In this document: positions 54,355 through 61,653 of the stretch, one piece after another | Layout: each line of letters starts with the position of its first letter | Position numbering within the stretch: the stretch's first letter is position 1 | NCBI GenBank assembly: GCA_902565895.1 | Contig: CACFGV010000002.1 | Coordinates: 1 to 64,000, forward strand | Length of the DNA: 64,000 nt | Reading direction: 5' to 3' | Source: K189A clade bacterium | GTDB taxonomy: Bacteria; Pseudomonadota; Gammaproteobacteria; Pseudomonadales; Azotimanducaceae | Notes under the pieces: generated by a model | What the model was told of the DNA's origin: nothing | Databases searched by the model: none | The model's input: the letters and a program-made list of their open reading frames with translations, nothing else | Program-made: the position numbers and the translations under genes

Positions 54355-56574
54355 ATGTCCGTTTACATAAACACCAACACAATGTCGTTGACGGCTCAGC
54401 GTGCCCTGTCGAATGCGCAGGATATGCAAGCTACAGCTATGGAAAGACTTTCCACCGGCAAGCGGATCAACTCCGCAGCAGACGACTCAGCTGGTTTGGC
54501 GATTGCCGAAAAATTCACCGCTCAAATTAATGGGCTTAACCAAGCAGTAAAGAACGCTTCTGCCGCTGACAACCTTGCTCAAACAGCAGAGTCAGCCTTA
54601 GTAGAGATCACTGACATCGTTCAGCGCATGAGAGAGTTAACCGTTCAAGCGTCTAACTCAACCTTATCTGCGAGCGACCGAAGTGCCATCAAATCTGAAC
54701 TCAACACGCTCACCTCTGAAATCGATCGGATCGCAGGCGATACTAAGTACAACGATATCTCCTTACTTGACGGCACAGCAAAGCTGTCTTTCCAAATCGG
54801 AACAGAAGCTTCGTCAAAGATGCAGCTGAACATCGCCAGCTCAACGTCTTCGGCCTTGGGCTTGGGCAGTGGCGCAGGTGGTTCTGTTGACGCAACCGTG
54901 GTTGGGGGCATCGTCTCTACTGTGGCCGGCACAGTCCTAGATGCTGACGATCTTTTGATCAACGGCCAAAACTGGTGGAGTGGCGATCAAACGCCAACCC
55001 ATGAATATGAGGGCCAACAGTTCACTCGACCCCAGAATTTAGACTTTGACGGAACCAGTGCTGCACGTGATCTTGCTATGGCGATCAATACCAACACTCA
55101 CCTGCACGGCGTAACAGCTGGCGCTCGTACTGTTTTTGAAGGACAAAAAGCCGGTGGCGTTACTGACGGTACAGTAACCCTTACTATTGCTTCATTCGAC
55201 GGATCAGCCGACCTCGCTCACGAGATCGGACCAACCAGCAATATGCAAGAGCTGGCTGCAGAGATCTCCAGTAAAGACTCCTTCGTAACTGCAACCGTAA
55301 AAGCAGACGGCGGATTGAGAATCGTTGATGACCTTGGCCGTCAGCTTACGTTTGCCAACAGCAGCACAGCCACAACTGGCTTCTCCGCTACAGAGAGCCG
55401 TCAAGGATTTCTTTATCTGACAAGCAACGACGGTTCTGCAATTACACTCGCAGCTGGAACTGACGCAGACGGCGACTCCGACACGGATGACATCGCAAAC
55501 ATGGGTCTGCGCGTTGGTACCTATGGCGGCGGTGATAACGGCACGACACACACACTCGTAGGTGAGCACATCGTTAACACCACATCAATCACAGGCGTAC
55601 ACGACCTAACCGTCAATGGCGTGCAAATTGGACGCACAGATCCCCTGGTTGCTGACGACGAAATCCAGGCCAGTGACCTCGCAGCGGCTGTCAATAGCGT
55701 CGCACAGCAATCAGGCGTAACCGCAACCGCCAGCAACGAGTTGTTCTTGTACTTAGCTACGGGCGCGACATTAGGTACATCGGCTGTAAGCGCTACTGGG
55801 TTCCTCCTAAACGGTGCGCAACTGGCTTCGGGCGGCGCGAACGGGACATTCTCGACGTTGGCGACCGAGATCAACACGGACATGGCCGCTATCGGTTCGG
55901 ATATCCGTGCTGAGGTCTACGACAACACCCGCGGTGTAATAAAACTCACTTCTGCGTCTGGCGCCTCTATCGAGTTGACAGACACTGCGGACAACAACAT
56001 CAAAGCGGTTGAGCGTGCCGACGGAAGTAACTTGATCGACACCAAGGCAAGTTCTCTGTCAGACATCGCTACAACAAAAACTACCTTCACAGGTAAGTTG
56101 ACCTTCACCAGCGAGACCGGACCAATCACTTTTGGAATGGCGAACTATGCTGCGTCTATCGATGTTGCTGACACGCTTGCGAACGGTGGTGGTGATGCGG
56201 TAGCTGATCTACTCGGTGTGGTCATCACAGGCGATCCTTCCAGTGCGAGCTCGTCAGGTGGATCGACAAGTGGCATTAATGTGTCCAGTGCTTCTGCCGC
56301 GGCTTCAAGCATTGCGTCAATCGACGCTGCATTGGCTAAGGTAAGTGCAAGCCGTGCCGACCTAGGCGCTATGTCGAACCGACTGGCACACACAGTTAGC
56401 AACTTGCAAACCATCTCAGAGCAACACTCTGAGTCAAGGGCTGCAATCCAGGACGCTGACTACGCTGTTGAATCTGCTGCGCTTGCGCGCGCACAGGTGC
56501 TGGCTCAAGCAGGTACAGCGATGTTGGCCCAGGCTAACGCTGCACCTCAGCTGGCTCTGCAACTTCTCCAGTAG
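54355..56574 (+). CDS. fliC: Flagellin A
   Basis: Filament subunit of 739 aa, large for a flagellin (E. coli types are about 350-600). Conserved D0/D1 N-terminus: INTNTMSLTAQRALSNAQ, ERLSTGKRINSAADDSAGLA, AADNLAQTAESALVEITDI, and RMRELTVQASNSTLS; the fold continues to about residue 145. The C-terminal D1/D0 has SRADLGAMSNRLAHTVSNLQ and ends AQANAAPQLALQLLQ. The middle 500 residues are Thr/Ser/Ala/Gly-rich and contain an Asp-rich stretch DADGDSDTDDI. It lies in a 2,262-bp repeat shared with flagellin B and differs from it at residues 2-3 and in a short C-terminal patch (about 675-688). It has its own sigma-28 promoter and terminator. Confidence 0.97.
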   Translation: MSVYINTNTMSLTAQRALSNAQDMQATAMERLSTGKRINSAADDSAGLAIAEKFTAQINGLNQAVKNASAADNLAQTAESALVEITDIVQRMRELTVQASNSTLSASDRSAIKSELNTLTSEIDRIAGDTKYNDISLLDGTAKLSFQIGTEASSKMQLNIASSTSSALGLGSGAGGSVDATVVGGIVSTVAGTVLDADDLLINGQNWWSGDQTPTHEYEGQQFTRPQNLDFDGTSAARDLAMAINTNTHLHGVTAGARTVFEGQKAGGVTDGTVTLTIASFDGSADLAHEIGPTSNMQELAAEISSKDSFVTATVKADGGLRIVDDLGRQLTFANSSTATTGFSATESRQGFLYLTSNDGSAITLAAGTDADGDSDTDDIANMGLRVGTYGGGDNGTTHTLVGEHIVNTTSITGVHDLTVNGVQIGRTDPLVADDEIQASDLAAAVNSVAQQSGVTATASNELFLYLATGATLGTSAVSATGFLLNGAQLASGGANGTFSTLATEINTDMAAIGSDIRAEVYDNTRGVIKLTSASGASIELTDTADNNIKAVERADGSNLIDTKASSLSDIATTKTTFTGKLTFTSETGPITFGMANYAASIDVADTLANGGGDAVADLLGVVITGDPSSASSSGGSTSGINVSSASAAASSIASIDAALAKVSASRADLGAMSNRLAHTVSNLQTISEQHSESRAAIQDADYAVESAALARAQVLAQAGTAMLAQANAAPQLALQLLQ

Positions 56575-56625
56575 CAGATCCGCTAAGGCCAAGAAAACCG
56601 CCGAACGAAAGTTCGGCGGTTTTTT
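54364..56625 (+). repeat. Direct repeat copy 1 (flagellin A coding region and terminator)
   Basis: Sequence equal to 59019-61280 at a constant offset of 4,655 bp, from the third flagellin codon onward through the terminator. Only the patch 56376-56419 differs, with about 16 mismatches in 44 bp. I compared blocks by eye and used identity of reading frames on the opposite strand as a check of synonymous sites; a full alignment was not run. Confidence 0.9.
56594..56625 (+). terminator. Rho-independent terminator of flagellin A
   Basis: AAAACCGCCGAAC, loop GAAA, GTTCGGCGGTTTTTT: a 9-bp G+C-rich stem (extended by A-T pairs) followed by six T. It lies 20 bp past the flagellin stop. The same element ends flagellin B. 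Confidence 0.95.
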
Positions 56626-57053
56626 CTTTGTAGAGCACGGAAAATTACCCCCCGCCGCTAACTGGTATCCTTACGTCTTTGCACGATTCGCGAGACGTTT
56701 TCGGATAAATTTTCTCTAGGTACGGATAAGTCACACTGGCCCATAACCCCCAGCAAAAGGTCGGCTGATGCCGCTGTATATAAACCCGTATGGAGGTTGG
56801 TTCGTAAAGACACACCGAACTGATTCGCTTGAATTTTGCAAACTGCTCTTTAGCCAACAAGCTTTTCAGACGATCCAGCATGTTTTTGAAAGCGGCCAAA
56901 TGATATCACCTTTAGGGCGTAATATTATTCAGCTACTCTTGACCTTTAATTTATTTCAAATAAGACCTCTTTCAAGCGGCGCTATATCTGTCAAATGGAG
57001 CGACTTTAAAACTGCAAAGTGCTTTGATGCGCGCATCTTAAGTTGGAGATTCG
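56626..57053. other. Intergenic region before the first TPR-methyltransferase
   Basis: About 430 bp, A+T-richer than the housekeeping genes. A 97-codon open frame (56768-57061) exists but has no ribosome-binding site or recognisable domain, and I do not accept it as a gene. No sigma-28 or sigma-54 promoter was found for the methyltransferase. Confidence 0.5.
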
Positions 57054-58259
57054 ATGAGTAGGTCATCTGTGTTGCCGGAACGCGTATGGAACGAGGTAAT
57101 GGCTCTCTTCCGAAGGAACGAATTTCGGGATGTAACTGTCCGCGGCGGCGAACTCATGAAGGAGTACGCTAACGACGATCGAATTTACAATCTTGTTGGC
57201 CTTGCGCACGCCGAACTTAGGAATTACCAGCTTGCCATTGCAACCTTCGAACAGCTGCTGACGCGCCAACCTAACTGCGTTCCAATCCTGAATAATTTGG
57301 GGAAGACACTGATTTCCACGGGGCGGCCGAAACAAGCGATAGCACTTCTCAAGAAAGCGCAGAAACTGCGTCCCGACAGCGGGGAAATCAGCAATAACTT
57401 GGGAAATGCGTGGAAAGCGCTTGGAAAGAAATCCGAATCGCTGAAGCATTATAAGCGCGCCATCAGGCTCAATCCGAAAATCGCAGAAGCTCATAAAAAT
57501 ATTGGAGTCTGGTACCGCGAGGCCGGGGACTACGAAGCCGCGAAAAAAGCGTACCGCAGAGCTTTAGAAATCAAACCGAATTACCCCGCCGCACAATTCG
57601 CTCTGGATGCACTCACGGGCAAAAATGTCCCCTCTCCTCCTCGAGCAGTAGTTGAGGGGCTGTTTGATGAATATGCGCCCAATTTCGAAAAATCGCTATT
57701 ACTCAAACTCGATTACGCGGCACCGGACGCCATCAGGGAGCTTGTAGAATCGTATGAAAAAAATGAGTCTAGGGTTAACGCCGTTGATTTGGGTTGTGGG
57801 ACGGGCCTACTCGGGGCATCTGTGAAGCATATTTTCGCTGAGCTAGAAGGCGTGGATGTTTCTGCGGAAATGTTGAAAGTGGCTGTTGAAAAAAATGCTT
57901 ACAAGCAGCTGTGGCACGCAGATATTATTCAATATCTGCGCAACGGGTCTCTATCGTTCGATTATTTCTTTGCAGCAGATGTCTTTATCTATATCGGTGA
58001 CCTTAGCGAAGTTTTTGAATTGGTAAAAACCAGAAACGACCGAACCGGCCGATTCGTATTCTCAATAGAGACGAGCCAAGAAGACGGTTATCAGTTAGGC
58101 CGTAGCGGTCGGTATGCTCACAATCCCTCGTACATTAAGAAACTTTGCGACACTTTTGATTACAAAATTCTTCATCGAGCCGATCTTACCCTACGAAAAG
58201 AACGAGAAAGTAACGTTTTGGGCTCTATATATATGTTAGAATTTCAAGTGCGTAATTGA
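57054..58259 (+). CDS. TPR-repeat SAM-dependent methyltransferase, candidate flagellin modification enzyme
   Basis: 401 aa. Residues about 44-180 form four tetratricopeptide repeats (LVGLAHAELRNYQLAIATFE; LNNLGKTLISTGRPKQAIAL; NLGNAWKALGKKSESLKHYK; NIGVWYREAGDYEAAKKAYR). A linker with VVEGLFDEYAPNFEKSL leads to a class I methyltransferase domain; motif I is VDLGCGTGLLG (244-254), followed by EGVDVSAEMLKVA. The target is not known. Because it stands between two flagellin genes, each ended by its own terminator, modification of flagellin or of a glycan on it is inferred. FliB, the lysine methylase of Salmonella flagellin, is a different family. Start ATG 57054 follows GGAG at 57047. Confidence 0.85.
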   Translation: MSRSSVLPERVWNEVMALFRRNEFRDVTVRGGELMKEYANDDRIYNLVGLAHAELRNYQLAIATFEQLLTRQPNCVPILNNLGKTLISTGRPKQAIALLKKAQKLRPDSGEISNNLGNAWKALGKKSESLKHYKRAIRLNPKIAEAHKNIGVWYREAGDYEAAKKAYRRALEIKPNYPAAQFALDALTGKNVPSPPRAVVEGLFDEYAPNFEKSLLLKLDYAAPDAIRELVESYEKNESRVNAVDLGCGTGLLGASVKHIFAELEGVDVSAEMLKVAVEKNAYKQLWHADIIQYLRNGSLSFDYFFAADVFIYIGDLSEVFELVKTRNDRTGRFVFSIETSQEDGYQLGRSGRYAHNPSYIKKLCDTFDYKILHRADLTLRKERESNVLGSIYMLEFQVRN

Positions 58260-58951
58260 GTAATCATCGAACAAACACTAATCAATCGGGTTTTTGCCCA
58301 TGATTCCTGTTCATTCGAAAATTAATCCGCTATGAGGTGTTTAACCGTTAACAGGCCACCAAGATCACGACCTCTCCAAAGTGCAAAGGTAATTCAGAAG
58401 GCAGCCACGCAATTAGAGCAAAGCACTAAAGTTTCATCGTTTTAACCCGACTATATTCTTGCCTTGGGGGCTGTCTACAACACGCTGTCTCCCAAAAGAA
58501 GCAAAGCCCCCGAGGCCTTTACTTTTGGGAGACCGTGTTGTGCTTACCGTTAGGCATCCTCGTCCGCCTGAGCCGACACCAACACACCTAGGCATCGCTA
58601 TCCTCGCCCTTAATGCGCGCTCAAAAAAATCTGACGTGGCCGGTTACCATAATTTTTGGCGACACCACCCAGAGCCTCTCGAGTCCAGTCTACCGCAACT
58701 TACTTATCTTGCTCGCACACCACATCGCGCATAGCCATCAATCGCGGAGGCCCTAGCGCCCTTTTCCCGCCATTTCGAAAAACCATGGATACTTAGTTTT
58801 GGTCGTAAATTTTAAAAAGGCAAAACGCTGCAGTTGTGTCCACATTTATCGAAACACTTTAGAACGGTATGCGTACGGCGGCAGTATTTTTCCTTGGATC
58901 CCGTTTAAGCGGCATAATTTTTCCGCTTAGAGAATTAGTCAGAATTTCGGT
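58260..58951. other. Long intergenic region upstream of flagellin B
   Basis: About 690 bp without a supported gene. It contains an imperfect long inverted repeat (58477-58541). Open frames here (for instance 58459-58734) read through that repeat and resemble no protein. No transposase remnant was recognised. Confidence 0.5.
58477..58541. repeat. Long imperfect inverted repeat
   Basis: Arm 1 (58477-58498) begins ACAACACG and ends GTCTCCCAAAAG, with two extra bases CT between. Arm 2 (58522-58541) is the exact complement of arm 1 without CT. The loop is 23 bases and rich in C and G. A 20-bp stem with one bulge lies about 220 bp after the methyltransferase stop. It could be a processed RNA hairpin, a terminator without T-run, or a relic of a mobile element. 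Confidence 0.75.
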
Positions 58952-58978
58952 TAAAGAAATTGAGGGTCGAGACGATAA
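58952..58978 (+). promoter_or_regulatory. Sigma-28 (FliA) promoter of flagellin B
   Basis: TAAAGAAA (58952-58959), 11 bp, GACGATAA (58971-58978). Seven of eight -10 bases match GCCGATAA. The leader would be about 25 bases with GGGAG at 58998-59002. Confidence 0.9.
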
Positions 58979-59009
58979 CTCTCCCGTAGACAACTTTGGG
59001 AGACAAAAC

Positions 59010-61229
59010 ATGACTATCTACATAAACACCAACACAATGTCGTTGACGGCTCAGCGTGCCCTGTCGAATGCGCAGGATATGCAAGCTACAGCTATGGAAA
59101 GACTTTCCACCGGCAAGCGGATCAACTCCGCAGCAGACGACTCAGCTGGTTTGGCGATTGCCGAAAAATTCACCGCTCAAATTAATGGGCTTAACCAAGC
59201 AGTAAAGAACGCTTCTGCCGCTGACAACCTTGCTCAAACAGCAGAGTCAGCCTTAGTAGAGATCACTGACATCGTTCAGCGCATGAGAGAGTTAACCGTT
59301 CAAGCGTCTAACTCAACCTTATCTGCGAGCGACCGAAGTGCCATCAAATCTGAACTCAACACGCTCACCTCTGAAATCGATCGGATCGCAGGCGATACTA
59401 AGTACAACGATATCTCCTTACTTGACGGCACAGCAAAGCTGTCTTTCCAAATCGGAACAGAAGCTTCGTCAAAGATGCAGCTGAACATCGCCAGCTCAAC
59501 GTCTTCGGCCTTGGGCTTGGGCAGTGGCGCAGGTGGTTCTGTTGACGCAACCGTGGTTGGGGGCATCGTCTCTACTGTGGCCGGCACAGTCCTAGATGCT
59601 GACGATCTTTTGATCAACGGCCAAAACTGGTGGAGTGGCGATCAAACGCCAACCCATGAATATGAGGGCCAACAGTTCACTCGACCCCAGAATTTAGACT
59701 TTGACGGAACCAGTGCTGCACGTGATCTTGCTATGGCGATCAATACCAACACTCACCTGCACGGCGTAACAGCTGGCGCTCGTACTGTTTTTGAAGGACA
59801 AAAAGCCGGTGGCGTTACTGACGGTACAGTAACCCTTACTATTGCTTCATTCGACGGATCAGCCGACCTCGCTCACGAGATCGGACCAACCAGCAATATG
59901 CAAGAGCTGGCTGCAGAGATCTCCAGTAAAGACTCCTTCGTAACTGCAACCGTAAAAGCAGACGGCGGATTGAGAATCGTTGATGACCTTGGCCGTCAGC
60001 TTACGTTTGCCAACAGCAGCACAGCCACAACTGGCTTCTCCGCTACAGAGAGCCGTCAAGGATTTCTTTATCTGACAAGCAACGACGGTTCTGCAATTAC
60101 ACTCGCAGCTGGAACTGACGCAGACGGCGACTCCGACACGGATGACATCGCAAACATGGGTCTGCGCGTTGGTACCTATGGCGGCGGTGATAACGGCACG
60201 ACACACACACTCGTAGGTGAGCACATCGTTAACACCACATCAATCACAGGCGTACACGACCTAACCGTCAATGGCGTGCAAATTGGACGCACAGATCCCC
60301 TGGTTGCTGACGACGAAATCCAGGCCAGTGACCTCGCAGCGGCTGTCAATAGCGTCGCACAGCAATCAGGCGTAACCGCAACCGCCAGCAACGAGTTGTT
60401 CTTGTACTTAGCTACGGGCGCGACATTAGGTACATCGGCTGTAAGCGCTACTGGGTTCCTCCTAAACGGTGCGCAACTGGCTTCGGGCGGCGCGAACGGG
60501 ACATTCTCGACGTTGGCGACCGAGATCAACACGGACATGGCCGCTATCGGTTCGGATATCCGTGCTGAGGTCTACGACAACACCCGCGGTGTAATAAAAC
60601 TCACTTCTGCGTCTGGCGCCTCTATCGAGTTGACAGACACTGCGGACAACAACATCAAAGCGGTTGAGCGTGCCGACGGAAGTAACTTGATCGACACCAA
60701 GGCAAGTTCTCTGTCAGACATCGCTACAACAAAAACTACCTTCACAGGTAAGTTGACCTTCACCAGCGAGACCGGACCAATCACTTTTGGAATGGCGAAC
60801 TATGCTGCGTCTATCGATGTTGCTGACACGCTTGCGAACGGTGGTGGTGATGCGGTAGCTGATCTACTCGGTGTGGTCATCACAGGCGATCCTTCCAGTG
60901 CGAGCTCGTCAGGTGGATCGACAAGTGGCATTAATGTGTCCAGTGCTTCTGCCGCGGCTTCAAGCATTGCGTCAATCGACGCTGCATTGGCTAAGGTAAG
61001 TGCAAGCCGTGCCGACCTAGGCGCTATGTCCAACCGCCTAGACCATACCATCAGCAACTTACGAGCCGTTTCCCAGCAACACTCTGAGTCAAGGGCTGCA
61101 ATCCAGGACGCTGACTACGCTGTTGAATCTGCTGCGCTTGCGCGCGCACAGGTGCTGGCTCAAGCAGGTACAGCGATGTTGGCCCAGGCTAACGCTGCAC
61201 CTCAGCTGGCTCTGCAACTTCTCCAGTAG
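59010..61229 (+). CDS. fliC2: Flagellin B, near-identical copy of flagellin A
   Basis: 739 aa from ATG 59010 (MTIYINTNTMSLTAQ), behind GGGAG. The frame is open for 47 codons upstream, but these cover the sigma-28 promoter. Apart from residues 2-3 and a C-terminal patch, where it reads NRLDHTISNLRAVSQQ against NRLAHTVSNLQTISEQ in A, the protein equals flagellin A. The B patch is closer to the usual flagellin sequence NRLDHTISNL. Promoter and leader are distinct from A, so the two copies can be expressed at different levels. Followed by the same terminator. Confidence 0.97.
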   Translation: MTIYINTNTMSLTAQRALSNAQDMQATAMERLSTGKRINSAADDSAGLAIAEKFTAQINGLNQAVKNASAADNLAQTAESALVEITDIVQRMRELTVQASNSTLSASDRSAIKSELNTLTSEIDRIAGDTKYNDISLLDGTAKLSFQIGTEASSKMQLNIASSTSSALGLGSGAGGSVDATVVGGIVSTVAGTVLDADDLLINGQNWWSGDQTPTHEYEGQQFTRPQNLDFDGTSAARDLAMAINTNTHLHGVTAGARTVFEGQKAGGVTDGTVTLTIASFDGSADLAHEIGPTSNMQELAAEISSKDSFVTATVKADGGLRIVDDLGRQLTFANSSTATTGFSATESRQGFLYLTSNDGSAITLAAGTDADGDSDTDDIANMGLRVGTYGGGDNGTTHTLVGEHIVNTTSITGVHDLTVNGVQIGRTDPLVADDEIQASDLAAAVNSVAQQSGVTATASNELFLYLATGATLGTSAVSATGFLLNGAQLASGGANGTFSTLATEINTDMAAIGSDIRAEVYDNTRGVIKLTSASGASIELTDTADNNIKAVERADGSNLIDTKASSLSDIATTKTTFTGKLTFTSETGPITFGMANYAASIDVADTLANGGGDAVADLLGVVITGDPSSASSSGGSTSGINVSSASAAASSIASIDAALAKVSASRADLGAMSNRLDHTISNLRAVSQQHSESRAAIQDADYAVESAALARAQVLAQAGTAMLAQANAAPQLALQLLQ

Positions 61230-61280
61230 CAGATCCGCTAAGGCCAAGAAAACCGCCGAACGAAAGTTCGGCGGTTTTTT
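59019..61280 (+). repeat. Direct repeat copy 2 (flagellin B coding region and terminator)
   Basis: Partner of 54364-56625. Identity ends sharply: upstream at the second/third codon, and downstream within the T-run of the terminator. The only internal difference is 61031-61074. Recombination between the copies would delete or amplify the 4.66-kb unit that includes the first TPR-methyltransferase gene. Confidence 0.9.
61249..61280 (+). terminator. Rho-independent terminator of flagellin B
   Basis: Same stem as after flagellin A (ACCGCCGAAC, GAAA loop, GTTCGGCGGT), here followed by a run of eight T, two longer than in copy A. Confidence 0.95.
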
Positions 61281-61414
61281 TTGGTCTGGATTTTTTCTTA
61301 ACCGCACGGATATCACGCGGCAGCCTAATCTCTATCAAGCGCGATTTTTTGCAACAAAACTTGATATCTCGGCACATCCATTTAGATTTGGGCTGCTTTA
61401 TTTGAGAAGCCGCC

Positions 61415-61633
61415 ATGGCCACCCGTCCTCCGAGCAGACTCCTTCCTCTAGAAATTGCAGCGCAGAACGGCTCTTTCTTCGAGACACTTTCTGACCTAGA
61501 TCGATCATTATTGAATGGTCGGGGATTCCTTGAGCTCGCTACAAAAGTGATACTTTCAAGCGATTCACCGAAAGCCAAAATCGACGAAATCGAGCAATTT
61601 TTTGCAATGATCCTAGCGATACGGAGCTCGTAA
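61415..61633 (+). pseudogene. 5' part of the second TPR-methyltransferase gene, separated by a frameshift
   Basis: A 72-codon frame from ATG 61415 that stops at TAA 61631-61633. Up to DEIEQFF its composition is like the N-terminus of a helical protein. After the run of six T at 61598-61603 the useful reading passes to the frame of the large downstream gene (NDPSDTELVSAFGELL before its first ATG). A -1 shift at the T6 run would give one protein of about 695 aa. This could be a natural frameshift, a slippage-switched gene, or a base-calling error. Confidence 0.6.
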
Positions 61634-61653
61634 GCGCTTTCGGCGAGCTATTA

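Noticed and set aside
56768-57061. 97-codon open frame before the first TPR-methyltransferase
   Set aside because: No ribosome-binding site, no family, and its end overlaps the methyltransferase start out of frame; probably chance in an A+T-rich gap.
58540-58560. Integron attC-like core GTTAGGC after the inverted repeat
   Set aside because: GTTAGGC at 58549-58555 fits GTTRRRY, but no matching RYYYAAC is present at the other end and there is no cassette structure or integrase.
58459-58734. 91-codon open frame upstream of flagellin B
   Set aside because: It reads through a long inverted repeat, has no ribosome-binding site and no recognisable domain; composition is Pro/Arg-rich as in chance frames.
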